From contig CAMXCT020006423.1 in NCBI GenBank assembly GCA_947184155.2, positions 248,001 to 312,000 on the forward strand: DNA of 64,000 bases, written 5' to 3'. Position 1 is the stretch's first letter, and each line of letters opens with the position of its first letter. The position numbers and the translations under genes are program-made. This document shows positions 10,401-19,889 of the stretch, piece after piece. The notes under the pieces were generated by a model. The model did no database searches. It saw only the letters and a program-made list of their open reading frames with translations, and had not been told where the DNA came from. This DNA comes from Cladocopium goreaui. Lineage: Eukaryota > Sar > Dinophyceae > Suessiales > Symbiodiniaceae.

Positions 10401-13400
10401 TCATGAACGGAAACCCAAATGCAGTCCTCCTGTGCCTGGCTCCTGCTTCCCATTCGAATGTGCGACAGGAAGCCGTGGTGCAGAAGAGACGGCAGCTAGA
10501 AGATAGACTGTTAGGGTCACTTGTCTTGAAGCGCGTCTGACAGATTCATTATTGTTGTCTGTTGTTCGAGCAGCTTTGGTGTTTGTAGATGCCCAGTAAA
10601 GAACAATTTTAACTTGGAAAGCTTTCAGGGCCACGCAGACTGCAGGGCATTTGACGTGTCCGAGACCACTTTGGTGTTTGCAGATAGCGGCCATGCTTCT
10701 GACCGACGCAAGAAGAGCCAATTTGGACCCTTGACCATCTATCCCGTTTTTTCCTCTGTGGGTCTGTTTTCTGCTTTACCCTTTCTAGCTGCAGCTTGAT
10801 AATTACATGTGCCAAGATTCTCCCCGACGCCGCGCTAGCTAATGCCTTTTCCGTTGTCTCCAGGCTGGATTTGCGTGTCCAAGTTGCACAGCAAGTCTCC
10901 ATGGCACAAGTCCAAGGGCATGCAAGGGACGATTGGCCCAATTGAGAGGGCTCGCGTGATGGATCTCCAATCGCCTCAGGATGACAAGCCTTTGACTCCA
11001 GCGCACCGAGTGCCTTTGTCAGCTCTTTCGAAGTTGAAGATATTGTTTGTTTTTAATTGCTTGGTCGGGCTGGTCTGGCAAATTGCTCGATAAAGTGTTT
11101 CTTTCAAGCATTCCCTGTGGTGCAGGTGATGCAGAAGGGAATTCCTGGCATTCTCCAAATCATCACCCAGATGCTCGATGGCTTAAGTCTTGGAGCCACT
11201 GAGAAGGTCTTGATTGTGGACTGCATGTGCAATCGCTTCAACGAGTGGGGTTTGGCAAGCTGGAAGGTCCAGCAGGACGTTCTGGCATCGTCAACAGGGG
11301 CGATTTGCGATTTGCATTTTATGGGATTTGTTTGGGCCGAGGAGGATGGTGAGTTCAGTGACCGTCTGCCAAGCCAAATCTCGGCTCAGATGTTGGAGGA
11401 CTCTTGTTGCTAACTTTAGGAGAATTTAATGTTTTGTGGTGATTTTCAAAACCAATATGTAATATGCATAGTTATTTGCATAAATGTAATTTACATAACT
11501 TTAATACCTACATATATATATATGTATGAATAGATGAAATTATTGATAGTGTATTATTGATAGTGTTTGTAGACACAAACAAATACATATGCAATATATA
11601 TATATATACATACTGTATATACTCTCTTTGTTTTAGTATATACCATCGGTGTCTTGAGGATTGGTGGGACAGCAGTGTGGAGGCTGGGCCCAAGAGACGT
11701 GCATCAGAAGCCTTTGGGCTCCCCTGGCCAACGCTGGCTGTCCTTTGCTTCACCAACAATGAGTTGAAGATGCTTGGATCTGCTTGGGCCTTTTTTTCTC
11801 CCAGCAGGGATTTTTGATTCGATATCACCTTTCCCAACATCAATCCACTTATTTTTACCACTTGTTTTTCTCTATAACGTGCCCCAGTAGTATTTGGAAC
11901 TGAGGGTGCCCGGTGCTGTTTCGGAACCATTGTCGACTTCAAACGATGACTCCCTCAAGAAGGGCATTGAAGGTCTTGAGTTGGTGGTCAAGCAGTGGAA
12001 CCAAGCTCGGGCCGCCCAGTTCGGAGAGGCTGCTTCATCAGAACATGCCCGCAATGGTCAGAGCTCTGAGTCAGCTGGAACAGCAGGCAATGGCAATCGC
12101 ACATTCAGCAGGCCTGTATTTGCACCTGATGAGCGCAAGATCGACATATCCGCCAATCATCTGTTCTGTGATGATCATGTCGTCACCATCGAGCATTTTG
12201 AAGCGAACAGTGAGATCCTGGGCTGGACTTTATATTTTCATCTTTTGTGTTTTCCTTGGTGACCACCTCATCTCGACTGTTCGCGTTCATTCCTGCCACC
12301 AGGATTGTGGCAGCGGGCATGTCGGTATCCCAGCAACACGTCAAAGTCTATGTGACGAAGGATCACGCGCTGCATTTAGCCAACCTTGCAGAGCGAGATT
12401 TGTCCCTGAGTGCTTGCGAGCTGTTTGGCTTTGGCCTTGGCAGCTGGAGTCTCCTTGTGCAAGGACCAGATCAAGCGGTTTTGAAGGTTTTGGGCCATGT
12501 ATCTCTTTTCCAGTCGCGGCATTTTTTGTTATTATGTGGGATTGGGACATGTTCATTTTCAGGAGTGGCCCGCCAGAGTGTTCGTCAGTGCTTCCCTTGG
12601 CTTTTGGCCAGCGATGCAGATGCAGTCGTGTCTGTTGATGGGGGGGAGAAGAAGATCCTGGCAGTATCAGAGATGCTGTGTGACGCTGCGTCCAAGCACG
12701 GCATTATGGATTTTGCTTGTCATGACTATGATATGATGCAGAAGACACAGGTTCGTTTAAAAAAATGACCACTGTTTGCTGCTAAACTTTTCGAGTTGAT
12801 AGACTTGAAAGCATCTCTTCATTTTGCATTTCCATGGAAGGCCAATGGAAACCCGGAGAGTTGGCGGTACCAACTGACCGCCCGGACCAAATTGAGTGTC
12901 TACACGCCGAAGCCCTTGCCTGATGATGTCGATAAGCTCAACATACGTGGCAGCATGCTCGGTGCTGCTTACCATGACAAGTACGACAAACTTCCCCGAA
13001 ACAAGTTGGTCCAAACACTGTTTGAGGCCACTCAGCTGAAAGAATCCTCCTTACGGTTGCAGGTTCCTGTTCCCCTCAACCTTTGTTTCAACCTGCTGTT
13101 TCTGAACGTGCCCTCTTCTGCCTGTTAGGTTGGATGTGAGCGCGGCGTTCCCTGCATCCTGCAGCCCAAGAAGCCGAAATGCTGGCTGGTGTGCAGCATG
13201 AAGCTACGAGCCGGTCATGTTCATTGCCTGACTGTGTGATGACACATTCAGTGTGAGGCCATGTGTCGCATGTGCATTGCGGAGTTTTGAGCAAGGCTGC
13301 AAGGTCCTTTCGTGTCGTGACTAAATCTAACTTTTTTTTTAAAACCATTCTCTTGGCGAAAAAACACAGTCATCAAGATATAATTGCAGCGACGTTCTCG

Positions 13401-14417
13401 CATGCTGTGCTTTTGGCAACAAGGTTGTCATATAACTTGCTATGATGCATTGTTCCAATCACTGTTCGGATCTCGTGGAACAAAAGAGCGGCCGCGAGCC
13501 GCTGCCAAGTTGATTCATGAGTTGGGGTGGACTCAGACTTCGCCACTGTGTATCGGGAAGCCTTGTGACAAGGTGAGCGGCAGCCTGTGACCTCAAACTT
13601 CCTTTTCTCCCCACCACTTTGCCATGGCTGAAGAGTCCACTTTGCCTGACGTGACGAAGCTTTCAGATGATGAAGTAGTAACGACACCGGTTGGCAAGCC
13701 GACCAAAGCTTTGTCTTCACCGAGTGCCCCTGAGAAGGTCAAGGTCAAGGCCAAGGCCAAGGCCGAGGCCAAGGCCGTTGTCCAGAAAAGGCCGGCTACT
13801 CGCAGCACAGTGTTGAAGCGGCCTGCTGCCAGATCGGACGCTGCAGAAGAGTCAGAGTCAATGCCGGTCAAACGACCAGCCACCGCGGGTGCTGAGCATG
13901 GTGGAGATTCAGATGGTCCAATCAAAGCTTACAAGGAGTTTCGCAGAGCCACTGGAAGCTATAGCATCAGGGTCAAGAAGGGCGATGGTCCGAAGAGGGA
14001 GCTCTTCAGGGTCTGGGTTGAAAATTTGGTTGGTTCATGCCAGTTTTTTCAAGTGATTTTTGGTATTATACGATTTTAAGGTTTTCAACTTGGTGCGTTC
14101 CAAATTGCGATGGTTGTGCAGTTCCTGGCTGATTGTTGCCGATTGTGCAGGTCCATCGACAGGAAGGACTTTCAGATGAAGCGCAAAGGGATGTGGCCGA
14201 TACTCTGATCTAATTATTTTCTACCTTTCAGGAAATTGTCAACTTTTCCTTTTTGATGTGGGTGCGATATTTTTTCTAGTGGTCATTTAAAGCCAGGAAT
14301 GTTGCCGAGCAGCTTTCGAAGCAGGCAAAGAGAAAGAGGATGTGGCGATGCTCTTTGATTCTCGGACATCGAGATTTGTTTTGATGTTGTTACGATCTTG
14401 TGCCGTACGCCTTTGAC
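7487..14417 (+). CDS. Multi-exon gene of unknown function (about 20 exons)
   Basis: A chain of exons joined by phase: 7652-7812, 7983-8008, 8768-8887, 8948-9184, 9311-9435, 9537-9626, 9692-9788, 9828-10098, 10211-10285, 10350-10509, 10622-10761, 10864-11048, 11126-11348, 11637-11762, 11891-12204, 12303-12493, 12563-12750, 12796-13062, 13129-13213, 13424-13572, 13636 to about 14010, 14151 to about 14193, and 14297-14417. Donors are mostly GT, with GC at 12494 and probably 7813, and GA at 9185 and 12205. The join from 11762 to 11891 does not keep phase and is uncertain; 7487-7540 is a possible earlier exon. Near the C terminus lie Lys/Ala and KRPA repeats (13740-13880) of a type common in dinoflagellate proteins. 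They are followed by 'GSYSIRVKKGDG' and an acidic/basic helix. The body has a coiled-coil-like Gln-rich part (9700-9790) but no domain I recognise. Confidence 0.5.
7814..7855. other. Two adjacent perfect hairpins
   Basis: CTGACGC-TTCAGA-GCGTCAG (7814-7833) is followed at once by AGCGTTCGGC-GAAA-GCCGAACGCT (7832-7855). The second has a 10-bp stem closed by a GNRA tetraloop. They sit directly after the likely donor of the exon ending at 7812, inside an intron. Role unknown. Confidence 0.6.
8009..8767 (+). repeat. Copy 2 of the repeat-built unit, forming an intron
   Basis: Begins at donor GTGAGG (8009) and runs to acceptor GGGCAG/G (8767). Contents in order are a CTCCTT/CTCCTC tract (8045-8110), four copies of a 41-nt block AGCTCAGTGCGCACCGCTGG (8170-8315), and the 12-nt ATGCCAGATAGA / ATGCCAGAAGAT minisatellite (8325-8700). 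It ends with ACAAAATGTATAAATGTCATGG...AAGTAAAGTAATTT. Homology to 2503-3150 extends a few bases into the upstream exon (CCCCACCTGCCAG), so the duplicated unit included the donor junction. Confidence 0.75.
11495..11636. repeat. AT-rich microsatellite in an intron
   Basis: TATATATATGTATGAATAG and (TA)n / ATACATA tracts, plus a direct duplication of TATTGATAGTGT. It ends at a pyrimidine-rich acceptor TTTGTTTTAG (11636). Confidence 0.6.
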
Positions 14418-14430
14418 CTAATGGCTTGAA

Positions 14431-14502
14431 CTGAGCGGCCACGGGCCGCTGAGCGGCCACGGGCCGCTGAGCGGCCACAGGCCGCTGAGCGGCTGCGAGT
14501 CG
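14431..14502. repeat. Four 18-nt GC-rich tandem repeats
   Basis: CTGAGCGGCCACGGGCCG at 14431 and 14449, CTGAGCGGCCACAGGCCG at 14467, and a decayed unit at 14485. Each unit contains a CGGCC-GGCCG inverted pair, so the array can fold. It lies just after the last exon of the preceding gene. Confidence 0.8.
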
Positions 14503-14546
14503 CTGAGCATCCTTGAGATGCTGCAACTATTTATTTTGTCGTTATT

Positions 14547-14762
14547 TTGGAATCAACTGCTCTTCCCTTTCCTTGTGAGGAAGAGATGTTGAAGCAGCCA
14601 CGTGCGAAGCAAGCTGAGCCACCAGAATCGGAGCAGGCTGCGGCTGAGCCCTTGATGGACGGATCCGCTACGTTGGAGGATGGTGGTGAGCCTGAGGAAG
14701 GCGAAGAGGAACGCCAGGAGGTCGATGCGGCTGTCGAAGTTTCTTTAAAAGATGTTGATTGA
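14547..14762 (+). CDS. Acidic low-complexity tail, possible terminal exon
   Basis: Open frame to TGA at 14760-14762. Composition is Glu/Ala/Pro rich ('KQAEPPESEQAAAEP', 'EEGEEERQEVDAAVEVSL'), like disordered acidic tails. It could be a terminal exon of the preceding gene, because no better stop-containing exon was seen. It has no motif, and an acceptor was not proven. The 770 nt that follow (14763-15534) hold no gene I can support. Confidence 0.25.
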   Translation: MESTALPFPCEEEMLKQPRAKQAEPPESEQAAAEPLMDGSATLEDGGEPEEGEEERQEVDAAVEVSLKDVD

Positions 14763-15534
14763 ACATCTCACAAGTAGCCAGCTCGACTCCTGCTTGGATC
14801 CTGTCCGGGTGAGAAAAAGGCGTACGGATGCAGAAATTCCTGTCTGATTTTTTTTAGCGAACATGCCACGGCGGGTTTGATTTTTCGAAAGCAGCACGAT
14901 TCTGACATTGCTGGTAACTATTTTTTTGGCACGTAGGAATTTTGGCAAACGCCCGTTTCAAGCAGTCAGCGATTGAACGCCAATAGCCTTACACCTTCCA
15001 ATAGCCTAATAACTTTTAAAACCACCTGTTATTAATCCCAAGCTCTGAACCCCAAAACCCTACATCTTTTTCAGAGCCCGAAACAGCCTTCGGTCCTTCC
15101 ATATCCTTAAACCTTCAAATAGTTCAGCAGTTAAACTTAATCATTATTAAAATCAACCCCTGAAGTCCAATAACCCTAAGCCGTCCAAGCCCTAAATGGT
15201 TGAAAGCCCATAGGTTTTCACGTTAAACGAGATTAGTTAGTGCAAGGTTAGTTAGTGTAAGATTATAGTTGAGTAGTGACGCCAGGGGTGCTTTGACGTG
15301 CGTACAAGGTTGTAACTTCTGACCTCGCCAGCCACTGGAGCAGATCATCACATTTAGACCTGCCATCATATTCTGTGAAGCACCCGCCCAACTTGTGAAG
15401 TTACATTGGACCTGGTATTATCCACATAAAGTTGGGTTTAAGCTTCTGCCATTTCACAAGTTGGAAGCTACCGCCCTCCCACATGTTGAAAGCTTGAAAC
15501 GCTGTGTGCCCCCAGATAGGTTTTGTGCCCCCAT

Positions 15535-18216
15535 TTAGGGGGAGCGAGCCTTCAGTGTGACTGTGCGCTCGCCAGTGGCAAGTCGCAGCATCTCTGGCGG
15601 CGTCGCAATCGCAGCAACTTTGGTGAGGCCAGGGAACACAGCAAACGCACTCAGGATCTCGTGGACAGCAAGGCCTGTGTAGGACCCAGCCGAGAAACCA
15701 TGCACGTTGACATCCCTGCCACCGCTTGTAGCCGCTGTGGGGACTAGCTGTGGAAAACATGACTTCAGAAATAAATGTTTGCCTTGCGGATGGTAGCAAC
15801 GAAAGATTTGCATGATTGCTGTTGTCCAGGTCGGGTGTGGTGGCCTGGCATGGGCTGGCCTGATATTCGCAGCCTCAATTAGGCGAATCGCTCGCGTGAG
15901 CAGCAGCTGTTGATCCGCGAACTGTTCAGGGAGAAAATCTCGCCACGCTGTCCATCCTTCTGCCGTGGAGAGTAGCTGATAGATCACATACTCATGCACA
16001 GTTTTGGTAAGGCCAAGCTGGGTGATATGGTCTTCCCAGTTATCAGTCATCGCAAGCGATGGGCCATACACCTTGGTTTGCGCAAGATTTTGCAGAAAAA
16101 TATCATATTCATGCTCGCCACTAAGTAGGCCACCCCCTAGTCCACTGCAATGCACTTCAAGGGGTCGGTCTTGCATCGGGGCGTCATCTTGCCAGACGTC
16201 AGCGAGGGAAAATATCCAGGAGGCCCACTCTGCAGAGCCTGTGAGGGCTACGGGCAGCGCATCTGCGAGTTGCCCCCCAATGTAGTGTTGTTTGGACACT
16301 ACCCCAATATCTATGGCCTGCTCGTTGACGGTGACTTCCCACTTAGCCATCTCTCTGAAGGGAAACGGAAGACCAAACGCGAGGGGAGTTGCCTGCTGTA
16401 GCGATGTACATGAAGGTGCAGATTGTTCCTTCCGGTGCCACAGGCCACACAACAATGTGAGTTGAGCTTGGGAGAGGGGAACAGGAGGCACTTTGGCATG
16501 CAGTCTCAGACCAACCACTGGAAGGAAATTGGGATGCAACCATTGGGGCTTCCATTCTTGTGTCCCAAAGAGAGCCGCAGCCAGCGGCAACCAGCCAAAT
16601 TGGGCCAGCTCAGCGAGACTGCTGGGCATTCTTTTCTTGGCATTGGTGCCAAACCCATGCAGGATAACAGGCCGCATGTAATGTGGCTCAATCGTCATGG
16701 CTTGGTACATCTTGTCTCCAGGTAATACTCGTACGCTGACTTCACCCGGCAACAGGCTCAGGGTCGGAAGAGCTCCTTGCTCATATGCAGGCCGGGCCCA
16801 TTTGTGGAAGTTGGGTTGTCTGCCTTGGTAGCCATCAAGGATTCTCCGTAGATGACCGTGGCGCGGCCAGACTCCAGAGGCTGGGACCGGAAAAGTGACT
16901 AAGCCCGACCACTGGCCCAACACACTCCACGCATGGCACCAATCTGCAGTGACCCGGGTGGACGTGCCAAGCAGAGGAGAGCCAAGTAATCCACTAGCGA
17001 CTGCTTGCTCAACGTCAACAGGTGGATATGTAGTAGCAAGATAGGCTTCAACATGTCTATGATAGGCACGGGTAATATCATGGGCTATTTCATCAGGATC
17101 AGTATCCGAGTCCTCCAATACAGTGATGGGCACAGGGCTCTCATGACCTGACGCTAATACAATGACCAGGCCCGCATTAATTTCAGTGAATGCCTCGCTC
17201 ACTAAGATGACTCCTTTGGGCCGACACTCAGCGGCAGTGTCATCCTCGGCTGCTTTGTCCTTCCGGGCAGGTTTGGTTGACCCAGCCGGTGAAGAGACAT
17301 CGCTGCTGGACGACGCCCGACGAGACATGCGGGGACTCGGGTCTGGGGAACCCCCGTAGTCAACCTCATCTGCCAGATCGACACCATAGGTAAGTGGCGG
17401 AGCTCGTAGCGGGTCAGCTGCTCGGACTGCAATATGGTCAGCACTATGTGATCTGGACAGTTTCGATGGTGGGCCAGGTTGCTGCATATCCCTGCCCGTG
17501 TCCACAGAGCGCGCACGTTTGTGCGATGATGCAATGGGACTTGGCAGCTTGCTTTTTGCAACTTTGCTTGGCGTAGCTGGGAGGGTTGGGTCAGTGCTTG
17601 CTAGCCAAAGTTCTCGTATCTCAAAGAGGGTCACCGGCACACAATCGCTGTCAATCAGTGCAAAGTTGATGGTCGGAAAGAGGAATACACAAGCATCAAG
17701 GATGTATGTCCCAGCCCATGTCGGGTGTACCTTGTGAAGACCAGTGTCAGCCGAAATGTGGACAAAGACAACTGTAGTGAGTTCGCCATATGGACCGACA
17801 TATCGTAGCCGTTCTTTCCACCAAGCAGCGACCATTGGCCAATGGCTGAGCCCAGGCACAGACTTGACCTTGTCGGATTGCAGATCCCGATTGTCCGTCA
17901 CCAGATATACCGTGTGGTAGGGCAGAAATGCTGAGCTCTGACTAACCAACCATCGGTACAACTTGTGCCAATCAGGTCCAGGTAAGGTTTCACGCCCGTC
18001 GACCATGGCAATTTCATAGTCATGCCGATCCGGTGCAGCTGTCTTCTTATGGGGGTCTCCGAATCGCCAGTGCTGCTCAATCGATACATTTAGCCCGTAT
18101 TCCGTCGAAATGCTTTTGTGCTGTTCAATTGCGTAGAGCAAGTCAAAGAAACTAATATTAGGGTTCTTTTCATGCCAAGACTTCGCCACCTGTTCTCTGG
18201 AGAGCAGAGACATCAC
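15535..18216 (-). CDS. Large protein with GT-A-like DxD motif and GxSxG serine motif
   Basis: One uninterrupted frame of 893 codons. The displayed first codon is GTG, the next codon is ATG, and the frame stays open upstream ('ISSPGIHS'), so this is probably an internal or terminal exon. Around residues 170-200 the sequence 'FALIDSDCVPVTLFEI' has the hydrophobic-DxD-hydrophobic form of GT-A glycosyltransferases. A Ser/Pro-rich disordered region follows (about 210-330). Near the end 'HGFSAGSYTG' (Ser842) matches the nucleophile elbow of alpha/beta hydrolases. Only about 50 residues remain after it, so the hydrolase-like part is short or truncated. The stop lies at 15535-15537. I recognise the DSDCVP type from uncharacterised dinoflagellate proteins. 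No catalytic activity should be assumed. Confidence 0.6.
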   Translation of the reverse strand: MMSLLSREQVAKSWHEKNPNISFFDLLYAIEQHKSISTEYGLNVSIEQHWRFGDPHKKTAAPDRHDYEIAMVDGRETLPGPDWHKLYRWLVSQSSAFLPYHTVYLVTDNRDLQSDKVKSVPGLSHWPMVAAWWKERLRYVGPYGELTTVVFVHISADTGLHKVHPTWAGTYILDACVFLFPTINFALIDSDCVPVTLFEIRELWLASTDPTLPATPSKVAKSKLPSPIASSHKRARSVDTGRDMQQPGPPSKLSRSHSADHIAVRAADPLRAPPLTYGVDLADEVDYGGSPDPSPRMSRRASSSSDVSSPAGSTKPARKDKAAEDDTAAECRPKGVILVSEAFTEINAGLVIVLASGHESPVPITVLEDSDTDPDEIAHDITRAYHRHVEAYLATTYPPVDVEQAVASGLLGSPLLGTSTRVTADWCHAWSVLGQWSGLVTFPVPASGVWPRHGHLRRILDGYQGRQPNFHKWARPAYEQGALPTLSLLPGEVSVRVLPGDKMYQAMTIEPHYMRPVILHGFGTNAKKRMPSSLAELAQFGWLPLAAALFGTQEWKPQWLHPNFLPVVGLRLHAKVPPVPLSQAQLTLLCGLWHRKEQSAPSCTSLQQATPLAFGLPFPFREMAKWEVTVNEQAIDIGVVSKQHYIGGQLADALPVALTGSAEWASWIFSLADVWQDDAPMQDRPLEVHCSGLGGGLLSGEHEYDIFLQNLAQTKVYGPSLAMTDNWEDHITQLGLTKTVHEYVIYQLLSTAEGWTAWRDFLPEQFADQQLLLTRAIRLIEAANIRPAHARPPHPTWTTAIMQIFRCYHPQGKHLFLKSCFPQLVPTAATSGGRDVNVHGFSAGSYTGLAVHEILSAFAVFPGLTKVAAIATPPEMLRLATGERTVTLKARSP

Positions 18217-18376
18217 ACTGTGAATTCCTGGGCTACTGATTTGGCAGTGGAATTGAAGAGAGGGGGAGGGAGGGAGGTGTTGAGAATCCTGACACGTCCT
18301 TGGTCAGAAGACTCAAGCACACCAAGTGAAATACAAGGAAAACCGACAGGGAGGAACAAAAGAAGGACAAACAAAC

Positions 18377-18700
18377 CTTGTAGTCCTTCGTCTCGTCCTT
18401 GTCAATGCTCTTCACATGGCCGGATTTCAGGCCTTCTTCGATAGCTCCCGCCAAATCTTCTGACCAGATCTGTATCGACATCTTCAAAGGAAGGTCACCC
18501 ATCTTCGTGGCCATTGGGAGTGGTTTTCTCGATTGAAAAGAGTAAACTCGAACCTCGCTCGATCTCTTGTTTGATATCCTGGCGAAGAAATGCGACAATT
18601 GGAGTCCGTCCTCGGCCACGACTCTGAAACCTGAATGTCTGCGGGGTGTGGGTTCCGAGTCTTCGCTCTCAACGTCCAGGTTCTCTCTGAGCGTCAGCAT
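18377..18700 (-). CDS. Upstream exon of unknown protein, minus strand
   Basis: From an ATG at 18700 the frame encodes 'MLTLRENLDVESEDSEPTP', then a Ser/Arg-rich part, then 'IQIWSEDLAGAIEEGLKSG' and 'SIDKDETKDYK'. It stops being protein-like at a donor AAG/GTTTGT (18377/18376). The frame is also open upstream to 18799. It probably belongs to the gene of the 893-codon exon, 160 nt downstream, but no acceptor near 18220-18240 restores phase 0. The link is therefore unproven. No domain recognised. Confidence 0.4.
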
Positions 18701-19185
18701 GGCTGTACGGCTTCCTCGAGCTTGGTCCTGACCTTCGCCACATTTGGAGCTGTGAGCCCACGATTTAGTAGGAGAGAAAAGGGTGATGGTGCCAAACATT
18801 ACCCCAGAGCCACCCCGGAATGCGGGGTATCCTTGAGTTACTGTGTGACACTTGATCGCCCGTTAATCAAAACAAATTTTAAAAATACAGCAGTCTAACA
18901 CACGTAGAATTCCGAAAACGGCCACAAAACATGGAACCAGGTGTTAGAGACTGATCTCTATACTCCTCGGGGATCCACAAGGTTGAGTGTCCTAGCTAGC
19001 TGAAAATCCTCCTTCTCAATGTGTTGCTCCTCCTTCTCAATGTGTTACTGGTACTCAAGTGAAGGTGGGTTTCACTTCGAGGATTTGGCCCAGGAAGCAA
19101 TCGGTTTCAAAACTCAACCGAAAATCGTGCAAACGATGATTTGAGTAATCCCAGATTTCACACTGCAAACAAAGTTGACATTAAG

Positions 19186-19390
19186 ACGCCATCAAGGTTC
19201 CAGATCCCAAATTAACTGGCATGGATCAATGAATCCGTTGGTATCTGAAATGCTAGATGCTTTCAAGATCTTAGATCCAAGTGATGATGCCGTCAAAGGT
19301 CTAAATCCCAAATTTACAGGCGTGGGTCAATGAATCCATTGGTTTCTGAAATGCTAGATGCTTTCAGGGTATTAGATTCAGTGATGGTGA
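19186..19390. repeat. Two tandem copies of a ~102-nt repeat
   Basis: GCC(A/G)TCAAGG...CCCAAATT-AC-GGC(A/G)TGG(A/G)TCAATGAATCC(G/A)TTGGT...GAAATGCTAGATGCTTTCA occurs at 19186 and again at 19288 with a few substitutions. The flanks 18900-19185 and 19391-19493 hold no supported gene. Confidence 0.7.
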
Positions 19391-19493
19391 CTGACATTGG
19401 ATCCTATGGTTGCCTGAGATGCTTGAATTGCCTTCAGGCGTTCCGACTGACCCCCAAACAAATTGACGGTTGGAGGCAAACTTTCTCTGGACT

Positions 19494-19802
19494 TCATGAT
19501 TGTCCTGCTTTGAGACTTGTGCCTGTCTGAGTGATGGGCTGCGTTGTCACGTCCCAGAAAATATCGAATAAAGCCAAATTTTGGAGTTGCTCTAAGGTGT
19601 TCAACAAGAAAAGCTTATGCTTTCGAATTGACCCAGCTTCCGTCCCTCGCTCAAACAAGAGCTTGTCGGTAGCGGCCAGGTAAACCACAGTGGTGGCCAA
19701 GTCTGCATAGCCCGGAAAAGCAAAAACCCTGTGCCCTTCGAGGATGGCTGCCCCAGTGGCAAATTCTTCGCTCGAAGTGATGGACGAAACTGACTGTCTC
19801 AT
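19494..19802 (-). CDS. Possible exon of an unknown protein
   Basis: A 102-codon frame ending at 19494 with good protein character: 'GAAILEGHRVFAFPGYADLATTVVYLAATDKLLFERG' then 'HKLFLLNTLEQLQNLALFDIFWDV'. The hydrophobic periodicity suggests a folded alpha/beta domain. I recognise no family, found no partner exon, and the region next to it is repetitive. It may be a fragment. Confidence 0.3.
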   Translation of the reverse strand: MRQSVSSITSSEEFATGAAILEGHRVFAFPGYADLATTVVYLAATDKLLFERGTEAGSIRKHKLFLLNTLEQLQNLALFDIFWDVTTQPITQTGTSLKAGQS

Positions 19803-19889
19803 CCTGGACCAAGATGGTTCCTGCTCACTCCAGAAAGAATGGGTGCAACACTGTCAAGGTCCCTTTATCGCAGCCATGTTTTGAACACT

